64,000 bases of DNA from Erythrobacter sp. BLCC-B19 (lineage in GTDB: Bacteria; Pseudomonadota; Alphaproteobacteria; Sphingomonadales; Sphingomonadaceae), in assembly GCF_028621955.1 (NCBI RefSeq), contig NZ_CP117516.1:1882001-1946000 (forward strand), given 5' to 3'. The notes under the pieces were generated by a model that was not told the DNA's origin, ran no database searches, and was given only the letters and a program-made list of their open reading frames with translations. The translations under genes and the position numbers were made by a program. Each line of letters begins with the position of its first letter. Within the stretch, counting starts at the first letter, position 1. Positions 17,266 to 26,069 of this stretch are shown here, piece by piece.

Positions 17266-17745
17266 ATGATAAACTGGCTTCCCGCCCCGCTCCACCGCGC
17301 GCTGCTGCCGTTGGCGCATCTCGTCCGGCATCGCTGGCGGCGCTGGCGCAAGACACCGATCGCGGGGGTCAGCGTGATTGTCACCAACCTCGGCGGCGAT
17401 GTGCTGCTGCTCAAGCACTCCTATGGCCCGGCGGTGTGGAGCCTGCCTGGCGGCGGGCTCGGCAAGGGCGAAGACCCGGCAGACGCGGCGCGGCGCGAAG
17501 TGCGCGAGGAACTGGGCGTCGAGCTTGTTCGGATCGAGCCGGTCGGCATTCTGGAAGAGGTGCTGTCAGGCTCCCCCCATACCGCGCATATCTACACCGC
17601 CGTCTGCGACCGGCGACCCGAGCCTGACCTGCGCGAGGTGACAGAGGCGCGCTTCTTCCCTTCGCACTCGCTGCCCGAACCGCTGGGCGAGACCACCCGC
17701 ACGCGTATTGCCGCGTGGCGGGCGCGGGGGACTACTGCCCCATAG
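17266..17745 (+). CDS. Nudix hydrolase
   Basis: This 159-residue protein should hydrolyse a nucleoside diphosphate linked to another moiety. The complete Nudix box (G-x5-E-x7-REVREELGV) lies at about residues 59-81 and holds the metal-binding glutamates. A basic N-terminal stretch (RHRWRRWRK) precedes the fold. It begins four bases after pgl, so the two are likely cotranscribed. Its last 14 bases overlap the convergent gene on the other strand. Substrate not predictable. Confidence 0.9.
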   Translation: MINWLPAPLHRALLPLAHLVRHRWRRWRKTPIAGVSVIVTNLGGDVLLLKHSYGPAVWSLPGGGLGKGEDPADAARREVREELGVELVRIEPVGILEEVLSGSPHTAHIYTAVCDRRPEPDLREVTEARFFPSHSLPEPLGETTRTRIAAWRARGTTAP

Positions 17746-18145
17746 CCGAATCGCCGAAGGTCTGGCGTTCGGACTCGATGCAAGCGATCGCGTCGGTGGT
17801 GACCTTGTCGGTGAAGGCGACTTCATCGAAGCCTTCCGCCCCCAATTGGGCCATCAGCGCATCGGATTCCGCCGAATAGCGCGCCATCACCTCGCTGTCC
17901 CCGCCGGGCGCCAGAGAGCTTGCATATTCGAGCCAGCGGACAGTGGAGTTCTGGAGGTTTGACTCAAGCTCCGGATCGGCGTCCTCGGCCTGCACCACGA
18001 TGGCGGCCACGAAAGTCTGCACCGCGGCGCAACGGATTGCCTCGTCAATCTCCTCGGCCATCTCCCCGACGGCCTTGTCGGACTGGGCAGAAAGCGGCGC
18101 CGCGATCAGCGCAAGCGCGGCCGCGCCGCAGGTAAAGGCCTTCAT
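17732..18145 (-). CDS. Hypothetical secreted protein
   Basis: This 137-residue protein of unknown function has a signal peptide at residues 1-20 (ending LSAQ). The mature part is acidic and mostly helical in composition, with two cysteines (in AIRCAAVQ and AIACIESE) that could form a disulfide in the periplasm. ATG at 18145 follows GGGGGGA; an in-frame start at 18178 would overlap dinB. The 3' end overlaps the Nudix gene by 14 bases. The dinB gene ends 29 bases upstream, so they may share a transcript. No family recognised. Confidence 0.65.
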   Translation of the reverse strand: MKAFTCGAAALALIAAPLSAQSDKAVGEMAEEIDEAIRCAAVQTFVAAIVVQAEDADPELESNLQNSTVRWLEYASSLAPGGDSEVMARYSAESDALMAQLGAEGFDEVAFTDKVTTDAIACIESERQTFGDSAMGQ

Positions 18146-18174
18146 GTCGATTGTCCCCCCGTGTGATGAGACCA

Positions 18175-19308
18175 TCATAGAAGCTGCAATTGCGCCGTGT
18201 CACGCGGTTGTTGCGCTTCGCCTGCCGCGCCCTCCAGCGCGGAGAGCGTCAGCCCCATCAAGCGGATCGGCCCGCGCAGGGGCAGCTCAGCCTCCAGCAG
18301 CGCACGGGCGGTCTCGGCGAATTCGGCCTTGCCGCTGACCGGATCGGGCCGCGAAGCCGCGCGGGTCATGATCTGGAAATCGGTGAACTTGAGCTTGAGC
18401 GTCACCGTGCGGCCCTTGGCGCCCGCCGCCTCGATCCGCTCCCACACGATGTCGATGATCGTCTCCAGCGTGTCGCGCAGCGCTGCGCCGCTGCCGATGT
18501 CTTCGGAGAAAGTGCGCTCGCCCCCGATCGATTTCCTGATCCGGTGCGCCGCCACGGGGCGCAGATCAATGCCGCGCGCCGCCCGGAACAGATAATCCCC
18601 CATGCTGCCGAACGCCGCGCGCAGGAAGGCGATGTCCTTCGCCGCAAGATCGGCGCCGGTCAGGATGCCGAGTTTCTGCATCTTCGCTTCCGCCTTGGGG
18701 CCGACCCCGTGGAAGCGCCGGATCGGCAAGCCCGCCACGAACTGCGCGCCCTCGCCGGGGCGGATCACGCACAGGCCATCGGGCTTGTTCTGATCGCTCG
18801 CCAGCTTGGCGAGGAACTTGTTGTAGGAAACGCCGGCGCTCGCCGTCAGCTTGGTCTTGGCGCGGATCTCCTGCCGGATCAGCTCGGCAATGCGGGTGGC
18901 GCTGCCGATGCCGAGGCGGTCATCGGTGACATCGAGATAAGCTTCATCAAGGCTCAATGGCTCGATCACGGGGGTGTAATGCTCGAACACCCGGCGGATC
19001 TGGCGGCTGGCTTCCTTGTAGGCATCAAAGCGCGGGCGCACGAAGACGAGGTCGGGGCACAGCCGCAGCGCGGTGACCGAAGGCATGGCGCTCCTGACCC
19101 CGAACTTGCGGGCTTCATAGGAGGCCGCTGCCACCACCCCGCGCCCACCGGCAAAGCCGACAGCGACCGGCCTGCCCTTGAGCGCCGGGTCGTCGCGCTG
19201 TTCGACGCTGGCGAAGAAGGCGTCCATGTCGACATGGATGATCTTGCGCAGGCCCAGCTCATGGCCCTGCGCATCGGCGCTGTCATCGGGGTGGGGCCGC
19301 GCGCTCAT
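18175..19308 (-). CDS. dinB: DNA polymerase IV (Y-family)
   Basis: This 377-residue translesion polymerase copies damaged DNA with low fidelity. Catalytic acidic residues are Asp27 (HVDMDAFFASVE) and Asp121-Glu122 (SLDEAYLDVT). The steric and fold motifs YEARKFGVRSAMP, SYNKFLAKLASD and GVGPKAEAKM (helix-hairpin-helix) follow. The C-terminus ends QLQLL, a probable sliding-clamp-binding motif. A GTTC-type SOS box is not convincing upstream: the nearest pair of GTTCC half-sites has the wrong spacing. Confidence 0.95.
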   Translation of the reverse strand: MSARPHPDDSADAQGHELGLRKIIHVDMDAFFASVEQRDDPALKGRPVAVGFAGGRGVVAAASYEARKFGVRSAMPSVTALRLCPDLVFVRPRFDAYKEASRQIRRVFEHYTPVIEPLSLDEAYLDVTDDRLGIGSATRIAELIRQEIRAKTKLTASAGVSYNKFLAKLASDQNKPDGLCVIRPGEGAQFVAGLPIRRFHGVGPKAEAKMQKLGILTGADLAAKDIAFLRAAFGSMGDYLFRAARGIDLRPVAAHRIRKSIGGERTFSEDIGSGAALRDTLETIIDIVWERIEAAGAKGRTVTLKLKFTDFQIMTRAASRPDPVSGKAEFAETARALLEAELPLRGPIRLMGLTLSALEGAAGEAQQPRDTAQLQLL

Positions 19309-19436
19309 GGCCTGCTAAATAGTTGCTTGGCCCGCAGGAAGGAACTGTTGCTGGAACAATTCACCCAAGCGGCCATTTTGTGCAGATGCGAAATGAACAG
19401 TGGTCTTCTGGCGAACCCGTGGGCAAAGGCCCGGCG

Positions 19437-20693
19437 ATGGCCACCTCGCTCGCCTCCTCTGCGCCCACCTCCACGCCCGCCGCCAAGAGCCTGGGCGAGC
19501 GCGAGCTGATGTGGATGATGGCGATGCTGATGGCCTTGAACGCCTTCGGGATCGACGCGATCCTGCCGGCCCTTGATGCGCTGGCAAGCGATCTGGCCGT
19601 GCCGGGGAACGACCGGCAATTCGTGATCGGGGTCTATCTACTGACCGGCGGGCTCGGCTCGCTGGTGCCCGGCGCGCTGGCCGATCGGTTCGGGCGGCGC
19701 CCGATCCTGCTGGGTTCGGTCGCCATCTACATCGTCCTGTCGGCACTGTGCGCGCTGGCGCCGTCCTATGACGCGCTGATCGCGATCCGTGCTGTGCAGG
19801 GCTTCTTTGCAGCCGGGATCGTCGCCCTGCCGCCCGCGATCATTCGTGACCGGGTTGGCGGCGACAAGATGGCGCGGATGATGAGCCTGATCTTCGTGAT
19901 CTTCCTGATGGTGCCCGCGGTCGCGCCGACCATCGGCGAGGGCATCCTGCAATTCGGCAACTGGCGCGCGATCTTTGGCGCAATGGTGGTGCTGGGCGTG
20001 GTGATGGCGACGTGGGTCTTCATCCGTCTGCCCGAGAGCCTGACCGAAGCGAATCGTCAGCCGATCGAGGTGCGCAGCATCGCCAGAAACATGGGCCGCG
20101 CGCTCACCCTGCCGAGCACCTTCGGCTATGTGATCGGTTCGGCGCTGGTGTTCGGCGCCTTGTTCGGCTTCATCAATTCCTCGCAGCAGCTGATCAGCCA
20201 GACCTTCGGCGCGGGTGACATCTTCCCGATGATCTTCGCGATCTGTGCCGGGTCGATGGCGCTCGCCAGCTGGTCGAACTCGCGGATCGTCGAACGCTTC
20301 GGCGCGCGCCGGGTGAGCCACACGGCGCTGTTTGCCTTCATCGTGGTAAGTGCGGCGCAGGTGATGTTCGCCTTCCAGCCGGACGAAAGCCTGTGGCAGT
20401 TCGTGCCGCTGATGGCGATCAACATGGCGCTCCTGGGCTTTATCGGCAGCAATTTCGGCGCGATTGCGATGAACCCGTTCTTCGACACGGCTGGCGCGGC
20501 AAGCTCTGCCCACGGCTTCGTGCGCATGACGATGGCCTCGCTGCTGGGCGGGGCAATCGGCTATGCCTTCGACGGCACCGCCCGCCCGCTGGCGCTGGCG
20601 CTGCTGGCGAGCGGCCTTGCCTGTCTGGTGCTGGTGCTGCTGAGCGAGAAGGGCAAGCTGTTCGGGCCGAGTGACGCGGAGATGGGGGGCTGA
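19437..20693 (+). CDS. MFS multidrug exporter, Bcr/CflA type
   Basis: This 418-residue inner-membrane transporter has about 12 membrane segments and exports small drugs by proton antiport. The MFS signature GALADRFGRRPILL lies between segments 2 and 3, with Bcr/CflA features such as ILPALDALASDL in the first helix region and RDRVGGDKMARMMS. ATG at 19437 follows AAGG; an in-frame ATG at 19386 would add 17 polar residues and has a weaker ribosome-binding site. It is divergent from dinB. Substrate unknown. Confidence 0.85.
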   Translation: MATSLASSAPTSTPAAKSLGERELMWMMAMLMALNAFGIDAILPALDALASDLAVPGNDRQFVIGVYLLTGGLGSLVPGALADRFGRRPILLGSVAIYIVLSALCALAPSYDALIAIRAVQGFFAAGIVALPPAIIRDRVGGDKMARMMSLIFVIFLMVPAVAPTIGEGILQFGNWRAIFGAMVVLGVVMATWVFIRLPESLTEANRQPIEVRSIARNMGRALTLPSTFGYVIGSALVFGALFGFINSSQQLISQTFGAGDIFPMIFAICAGSMALASWSNSRIVERFGARRVSHTALFAFIVVSAAQVMFAFQPDESLWQFVPLMAINMALLGFIGSNFGAIAMNPFFDTAGAASSAHGFVRMTMASLLGGAIGYAFDGTARPLALALLASGLACLVLVLLSEKGKLFGPSDAEMGG

Positions 20694-20694
20694 G

Positions 20695-20779
20695 CAGGCC
20701 CACCCCGCTGCGATTAACCTCGCCTGCGGCTCGCTAAGTCTCGCTCCCCTCCCGCTTGCGGGAGGGGTTGGGGCTGGGC
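20695..20779. repeat. Dispersed repeat, CCCCTCCCGCTTGCGGGAGGGG family
   Basis: It contains the motif CAGGCCCACCCCGCTGCGA, then AAGTCTCGCT and a perfect CCTCCCGC/GCGGGAGG hairpin. The same ordered parts occur at 60953-61075, and the hairpin core occurs twice at 22483-22575. It fills the gap between two convergent genes and could also serve as a terminator. Confidence 0.75.
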
Positions 20780-22333
20780 CTAGCGCTCGCTTTCGAGCCT
20801 TCTCCACGCCAGCCCCGCAAACTCGCACAGCAGGGGCCGCGTGTCGCGCGGGTCGATGATGTCTTCGACATTGAAGCGCTCGGCGGAGCGGAAGGGCGAG
20901 GTGACTTTCGCCAGCCGCGCGCGGATCTCTTCCAGCAGCGCCTCCGGGTCATCCGCAGCTTCCAGCTCGGATTTGTAGGCGACCTCCAGCCCGCCCGCGA
21001 TGGGGAGGCTCCCCCAGTCGCCCGACGGCCAGCAATAGCGGTATTGATACCGCTCGGCATTGCTCATCGCGCTCCCCGCAATCCCGTAGGCGCGCCTGAG
21101 AACCACCGAAGCCAGCGGCACCGTCGCCCGGTAGATCGCGTTCATCGCATTGACGCCGTAACGGATCGTCCCCGCCATCTCCGCCTCGCGCCCGATCATG
21201 AAACCGGGGTTGTCGACGAGGTGGACGATGGGGAGTCGGAACTGGTCGGCAAGGCGCACAAAGCGCTCGACCTTCTCGCTGGTCTTGGCCTCCCACGATC
21301 CGCCGAGATAACTGGGATCGGAGGCGATGACGCATACCGGCCAGCCATCGAGCCGCGCCAATGCCGTGATCGCCGCGCGGCCCCAGTGCCGGCCGATCTC
21401 GAACACGGTGCCAGCATCGAAGACATGATCGAGGCAGCGGCGCATCGAATAGACCTGCTTATCCTCGCGCGGGACCAGGGAGAGCAGAGCCTCCTCGCGC
21501 CGGTCGGCGGGGTCGCCCGTCTCCACCCGGCGCGCGGGCTGGCCGACATATTCGGGCATGAAGGACAGGAAATGCCGCGCGCGGGCGAAGGCCTCGGCCT
21601 CGCTGGCCACCTCGTCATCCACCACCCCGTTGCGGGTGTGGATCGCGCTGCCGCCGAGCGCTTCCTTGGCCTCCTCGTGATTGGCCGCGCCGCCCTTGTA
21701 GGCGTCGCCCAAGCCGTCAACCACGGCAGGGCCAGCGGCAAAGATTTGGCTCAGACCCTTCACCATGATCGAATAGTGGCTCGCCACCGTCCGCGCCGCG
21801 CCAAGGCCCGCGGTCGGCCCCAGCGCGAGCGCCACCACCGGCACGGTATCGAGATTGGTCACCACATCGCCCCAGCCGGGCACCGCGGGGATATAGGTCG
21901 CGCCAATCTGTTCGAGCGTCTTGACGCTGCCGCCGCCGCCCGTGCCGTCGATCATGCGGATGATGGGCATCTTGAGCTGGTGCGCCATCATCTCGGCCTG
22001 CACCATCTTGCGCGCGATCCCCGCATCCGCAGCGCCGCCGCGAATGGTGAAGTCGTCGGCGGTGGCCACGACCGGGCGGCCATTGATCAGCGCCTTGCCG
22101 AACAGGAAGGGCGCGGGGGTGACCGAAGCGAGGTCGCCATTGGCGTCATACTTCGCCGAGCCCGCGATCTTGCCGATCTCGCGGAAGGAACCTTCGTCCA
22201 CCAGCGCCGCGAGCCGCGCGCGGGCATCCATCTTCCCGCGCCCGTGCTGCCGCGCGACCTTGTCCGCGCCGCCCATCTGCTCGGCCAGCGCCTCGCGTTG
22301 GCGCAGTTCTTCGAGTTCCTTGGCCCAGGTCAT
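20780..22333 (-). CDS. Acyl-CoA carboxylase, carboxyltransferase (beta) subunit
   Basis: This 517-residue protein belongs to the crotonase-fold carboxyltransferases that move CO2 from biotin to an acyl-CoA. Its N-terminal half has the oxyanion-hole region DGTGGGG and LGPTAGLGAARTV; the C-terminal half has DNPGFMIG and AMNAIYRATVP. The gene pairs with the biotin carboxylase/biotin carrier subunit upstream at 22577-24469. The substrate could be propionyl-, methylcrotonyl- or another acyl-CoA; RRAYGIAGSAMSN departs from the canonical propionyl and methylcrotonyl enzymes, so I do not assign one. Two repeats separate it from its partner. Confidence 0.85.
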   Translation of the reverse strand: MTWAKELEELRQREALAEQMGGADKVARQHGRGKMDARARLAALVDEGSFREIGKIAGSAKYDANGDLASVTPAPFLFGKALINGRPVVATADDFTIRGGAADAGIARKMVQAEMMAHQLKMPIIRMIDGTGGGGSVKTLEQIGATYIPAVPGWGDVVTNLDTVPVVALALGPTAGLGAARTVASHYSIMVKGLSQIFAAGPAVVDGLGDAYKGGAANHEEAKEALGGSAIHTRNGVVDDEVASEAEAFARARHFLSFMPEYVGQPARRVETGDPADRREEALLSLVPREDKQVYSMRRCLDHVFDAGTVFEIGRHWGRAAITALARLDGWPVCVIASDPSYLGGSWEAKTSEKVERFVRLADQFRLPIVHLVDNPGFMIGREAEMAGTIRYGVNAMNAIYRATVPLASVVLRRAYGIAGSAMSNAERYQYRYCWPSGDWGSLPIAGGLEVAYKSELEAADDPEALLEEIRARLAKVTSPFRSAERFNVEDIIDPRDTRPLLCEFAGLAWRRLESER

Positions 22334-22350
22334 TCCCTCTCCCCAACCCT

Positions 22351-22464
22351 CGTCATTGCGAGGAGGCCCGGACTTGATCCGGGCCGACGCGGCAATCCAT
22401 GGACCGGCCTTGCGCCGGTTTCGACGTCAGGTGATGGATTGCTTCGCTTGCGCTCGCAATGACG
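22351..22464. repeat. Dispersed palindromic repeat, CGTCATTGCGAG family
   Basis: Its ends CGTCATTGCGAG and CTCGCAATGACG are exact inverted copies, and it shares internal segments (GACGCGGCAATCCATGGAC) with the element at 9427-9528. It also contains CCCGGACTTGATCCGGG, the core of the repeats at 25018 and 62251, so it looks composite. Confidence 0.8.
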
Positions 22465-22482
22465 AAAAGTGGGTGACGAGGG

Positions 22483-22575
22483 AGGCCCACCCCTAACCCC
22501 TCCCGCAAGCGGGAGGGGGATTGGTCGCGCCCGCTTCTCCCCTCCCGCTTGCGGGAGGGGCCGGGGGTGGGCAAG
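22483..22575. repeat. Tandem CCCCTCCCGC hairpins
   Basis: Two CCCCTCCCGC-AA/TT-GCGGGAGGGG hairpins lie about 40 bases apart, each followed or preceded by GGGGGTGGGC-type sequence. It is the same family as 20695-20779 and 60953-61075, and abuts the 3' end of the biotin carboxylase gene. Confidence 0.75.
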
Positions 22576-22576
22576 T

Positions 22577-24469
22577 CTATTCTTTGCTAGCCGGCACCAC
22601 CCGGCAGAGCACCGCCTCGACCTGCACCTGCCCGCCCGCGCTGACGCTGAGCCCCTCGACCACCCCGTCGAAGGGCGCGGCGAGGGCGTGTTCCATCTTC
22701 ATCGCTTCCAGCACCATGAGCCGCTGCCCGGCGGTGACGGTCTGGCCTTCGCTCACATCGACCGCGATGACCTTGCCCGGCATCGGCGCGATGATCGCGC
22801 CGTCTGCGGCGGAGGCTTGGCCGGTGCCGTCGTGGCGCGGAAGAGTCACCGCGTATGTTTGTCCAAACTCGTTGACGAGGGCGAGTTGGCGCAATGGCTC
22901 ATCCGTGCGTCTGCCTGACGGGACATCATATTCCAAAGGCGCAGTTGTGAGCTGGCCATCGACCATCACATGCGCGCTTTGTCGCTTATCGGCGTTTGGC
23001 CTAAATCCGTGCAATCCACCGTTCCACGGTTCGTCTTCCCAATTGTTGCTGTTCCATTGGAGCACATGGAGCGCTTCAGCCAATGCCTCTTGTGAAGGTA
23101 TGGCAGGTGGGATCAGGTCTGTGCCCTTGCGCTCAATGAAGCTCGTTTCGATGCTACCCGACCGGAAGTCACCATCGTTCGCAGCACGATACAGAAAACC
23201 TGCGTTCGAACGGATGGGCCACACATTGATGTCGGCGAGTGTTTCAAGAAGTGAGTCGATGGCAGCGCTGCGATCTGCTTCGTGCACAACGAGTTTCGCG
23301 ATCATCGGATCATAAAACGGAGATACTGTGTCTCCTTCCGCAACGCCTGTATCTACCCGAGCGCTAGCAGCGCGACGGGTAAAGCACTCCAATCGCCCCG
23401 TGCTAGGCAAGAACCCCTTCGCTGGATCCTCTGCATAAAGCCGCGCCTCGATGGCATGGCCGTTGATCGAGAGTTCCTCCTGCCGCTTGGGCAGCGGCTC
23501 CCCGCTCGCCACGCGCAGCTGCCATTCGACCAGATCGACCCCGGTAATCTCCTCGGTCACCGGATGTTCGACTTGTAGCCGGGTGTTCATCTCCATGAAG
23601 AAGATGCGGTTCGCACGGAGCCCCTCGCTGGCGTCGGCGATGAATTCGATCGTGCCGGCGCCCTCGTAATCGACCGCCTTGGCGGCGCGCACGGCGGCGG
23701 CGCAGATGGCTTCGCGGGTGGCCGCGTCCATGCCGGGGGCGGGGGCTTCCTCGATCACCTTCTGGTGGCGGCGCTGAAGCGAGCAGTCGCGCTCGAATAG
23801 GTGGACGACGTTGCCGTGGCTGTCGCCGAACACCTGCACCTCGATATGGCGGGGCGAGGTGATCCACTTTTCGAGCAGAACCTCGTCATTGCCGAAGCTC
23901 GCCTTGGCCTCGCGGCGGCAGCTTTCCAGCGCGGCGGCGAAGTCGGCGGGGGCATCGACCTTGCGCATCCCCTTGCCGCCGCCGCCTGCGACCGCCTTGA
24001 TGAGGACGGGGTAGCCGATGGCCTCGGCCTCCTTGGTCAGCCGCTCGACCGACTGGTCGGACCCGTCATAGCCCGGCGTCACCGGCACGCCAGCCGAGCG
24101 CATCAGCTGCTTGGCCGCGTCCTTGAGGCCCATCGCGCGGATGCTGGCAGGCTTGGGGCCGACCCAGATCAGCCCCGCATCCAGCACCGCCTGCGCGAAG
24201 TCGGCATTCTCCGAGAGGAAGCCGTAGCCGGGATGGATCGCATCCGCCCCGGTCTGCTTGGCTGCCGCGATGATCTTCGCGCCCACCAGATAGCTCTCGG
24301 CCGCGGGCGAGGGGCCGATATGCACCGCCTCGTCGGCGCTCCGCACATGGAGCGCCTTGGCATCGGCATCCGAATAGACCGCAACCGTCGCCACACCCAT
24401 CGCCTTCGCGGTGCGCATGATCCGGCAGGCGATCTCGCCGCGGTTGGCGATCAGGAGCTTGGTGATCAT
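22577..24469 (-). CDS. Acyl-CoA carboxylase, biotin carboxylase/biotin carrier (alpha) subunit
   Basis: This 630-residue protein carboxylates its own biotin with ATP and bicarbonate. The N-terminal biotin carboxylase begins LIANRGEIACRI; the ATP-grasp loop GGGGKGMR and the catalytic MEMNTRLQVEH follow. A linker domain spans about 450-555, and the C-terminal biotinyl domain carries the attachment lysine at residue 591 (EAMKM). The ATG at 24469 overlaps the stop of the upstream gene by four bases (ATGA). The middle of the gene, about 22850-23450, is much richer in A+T than either flank, which suggests recombination within the gene. Partner of the beta subunit at 20780-22333. Confidence 0.93.
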   Translation of the reverse strand: MITKLLIANRGEIACRIMRTAKAMGVATVAVYSDADAKALHVRSADEAVHIGPSPAAESYLVGAKIIAAAKQTGADAIHPGYGFLSENADFAQAVLDAGLIWVGPKPASIRAMGLKDAAKQLMRSAGVPVTPGYDGSDQSVERLTKEAEAIGYPVLIKAVAGGGGKGMRKVDAPADFAAALESCRREAKASFGNDEVLLEKWITSPRHIEVQVFGDSHGNVVHLFERDCSLQRRHQKVIEEAPAPGMDAATREAICAAAVRAAKAVDYEGAGTIEFIADASEGLRANRIFFMEMNTRLQVEHPVTEEITGVDLVEWQLRVASGEPLPKRQEELSINGHAIEARLYAEDPAKGFLPSTGRLECFTRRAASARVDTGVAEGDTVSPFYDPMIAKLVVHEADRSAAIDSLLETLADINVWPIRSNAGFLYRAANDGDFRSGSIETSFIERKGTDLIPPAIPSQEALAEALHVLQWNSNNWEDEPWNGGLHGFRPNADKRQSAHVMVDGQLTTAPLEYDVPSGRRTDEPLRQLALVNEFGQTYAVTLPRHDGTGQASAADGAIIAPMPGKVIAVDVSEGQTVTAGQRLMVLEAMKMEHALAAPFDGVVEGLSVSAGGQVQVEAVLCRVVPASKE

Positions 24470-24966
24470 GGCTCGACCTCGAAATGGCTGTTCACATCGG
24501 CGACCTTGGCCGCGCAGGCTTCGGGCGCTTCCATGGTGAAGCTGGTGTTGGCGACCAGCCAGCGGCCCTCGCGCTTCACCATGCTCAGCGAATTGACCCC
24601 GCAATGGCTGAGTTCGCCCGCGACGGTGAAATAGTACGGCCCCCAGGCCTGCGCCATGTCACCATCGACCAGCACCGCTTCGATATGCATGATCTCGGCG
24701 ACATCGGCGGGGGACTTGAGCCAGTTTTCGAGGTGCCTCGCGACCGGCACCATAGCGAGGCGCGGGGCATCGGGGGTGCGGCGGTCGTGGACGAAGATCA
24801 TGCCCTCGGGCACCATCTGGCGGGCAAGCGCGGTCTTGTCGTCGTCGGAGAGCGCATCGAAGAAATCGCTGACGCCGTCCATGACCGCGATCTGCTCGCT
24901 GGTTGGAGAATTCGCGGCGAGCGGCGCGGCGGCGAGCAGCGCGGTGGCGAGGAGTAGGGCTTTCAT
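24466..24966 (-). CDS. Secreted NTF2/SnoaL-like protein
   Basis: This 166-residue protein has a signal peptide at residues 1-18 (ending LAA). The mature domain resembles NTF2/DUF4440-type alpha+beta barrels: an N-terminal helix (SEQIAVMDGVSDFFDAL), then strands including MVPEGMIFVHDRR, AVLVDGDMAQAWGPYYFTVAG and the final SMVKREGRWLVANTSFT. Such proteins bind or transform small molecules, but no catalytic set can be named. It overlaps the carboxylase gene by four bases, so it is translated together with an acyl-CoA pathway. Confidence 0.75.
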   Translation of the reverse strand: MKALLLATALLAAAPLAANSPTSEQIAVMDGVSDFFDALSDDDKTALARQMVPEGMIFVHDRRTPDAPRLAMVPVARHLENWLKSPADVAEIMHIEAVLVDGDMAQAWGPYYFTVAGELSHCGVNSLSMVKREGRWLVANTSFTMEAPEACAAKVADVNSHFEVEP

Positions 24967-25017
24967 GCCAGCGGGATTAGCGCGGCTTGGTTGCAAAGGA
25001 AACTGTCTCCCACCCTC

Positions 25018-25102
25018 GTCTTCCCGGCCTCCGAGCCGGGATCCCGCTTCCTTGTCACCCGGCGCAAGAAAAGCGGGGCCCCGGATCAAGTCCGGGGAGA
25101 CG
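25018..25102. repeat. Dispersed palindromic repeat overlapping the crtB 3' end
   Basis: Its ends CGTCTTCCCGG and CCGGGGAGACG are near-exact inverted copies. About 32 bases, read on the minus strand from GTCTCCCCGGACTTGATCC onward, match the element at 62251-62337. The TGA of crtB lies inside it. Confidence 0.8.
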
Positions 25103-26060
25103 GTTGGGCCTGTTTGGGCCGGTAATCCGCGATCCCCCAGTCGATCCCGCCCGCCGGCATCTTCTCGCGGTTGAGCACCGCTGAAAGGAACGCGCGCACG
25201 CCGTAGAGCGCCTTTTCGCCGCGCGGGACATAGGTGCGGGAGTTCCACGCCTCGGCGCCCCGTGCGCGCACCTTGCGGCCGATTGCGCCATAGATCCGCG
25301 CCGCCGAAAGCACCGCCCACCGGCTGCGGAAGGGGAGCTTGGCCGCGCCCACGCGGGCTGCCGCCTCGTGCTTTTCCACCAGGGCCACCAGCCTCGCGGC
25401 CATTTCGGCGAGTTCCTTGCGGTGGTGCGGCTTGGTGTGCTGGCCGGGCTCGATGTCCTGTTCGACCAGCCATTCGATCGGCAGATAACACCGCCCCGCG
25501 GCATCATCCTCGACGATGTCGCGGGCGATGTTGGAAAGCTGGAAGGCGAGGCCCAGATCATTCGCCCGGTCGAGCGTTTCCTGATCGTCCGGCGATACCC
25601 CCATCACCACCGCCATCATCACACCCACCGCGCCCGCGACATGATAGCAATAGCGCATCATGTCGGCCTCGGTGCGCGGGCGCCAGTCCTCGGCGTCCAA
25701 TTGGAAGCCTGCGATCACGTCCTCGGCCATCTGCTCGGTGAGGCCGACTTCAGCGGCAACCACGCCCAGCGCGTCGAAGGCCGGATCGCCGGTCGGCTTG
25801 CCCTCGAACGCCAGCGCGGTCAGGCGGCGGATATGGGCGAGGCGGTCTGCCAAATCGCTCTGGTCGCCCAGCACGCCGCCCATGTCCTGATTGTCGGCAA
25901 TGTCGTCCGCCCGGCGGCACCAGGCGTAGAGCAGCCAGGCGCGCTCGCGGGTCTGGTTGTCGAACAGCTGCGAGGCGGCGGAAAAGCTCTGCGAGCCCTT
26001 CTTGATCGACAGCCGGGCGTGTTCGACCAGCGCCGCGCGGGTGGTGGCATCGACGGCCAT
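25086..26060 (-). CDS. crtB: Phytoene synthase
   Basis: This 324-residue prenyltransferase condenses two geranylgeranyl diphosphates into phytoene, the first committed carotenoid step. The two Mg2+-binding aspartate-rich motifs are DDIAD (52-56) and DIVED (181-185); LSNIARD and the RCYLP segment are typical. The last residues (PSPRT) and the stop codon are encoded by a dispersed repeat, so the native C-terminus may have been altered. It follows a LOG-family gene by nine bases and is last in the crtY-crtI cluster. A squalene/phytoene synthase of other specificity is excluded by context. Confidence 0.95.
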   Translation of the reverse strand: MAVDATTRAALVEHARLSIKKGSQSFSAASQLFDNQTRERAWLLYAWCRRADDIADNQDMGGVLGDQSDLADRLAHIRRLTALAFEGKPTGDPAFDALGVVAAEVGLTEQMAEDVIAGFQLDAEDWRPRTEADMMRYCYHVAGAVGVMMAVVMGVSPDDQETLDRANDLGLAFQLSNIARDIVEDDAAGRCYLPIEWLVEQDIEPGQHTKPHHRKELAEMAARLVALVEKHEAAARVGAAKLPFRSRWAVLSAARIYGAIGRKVRARGAEAWNSRTYVPRGEKALYGVRAFLSAVLNREKMPAGGIDWGIADYRPKQAQPSPRT

Positions 26061-26069
26061 CGCGCGAGC

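Noticed and set aside
19347..19363. Possible SOS box upstream of dinB
   Set aside because: GTTCC-N7-GTTCC is present on the minus strand, but the half-site starts are 12 bases apart; the alphaproteobacterial GTTC-N7-GTTC box needs 11.
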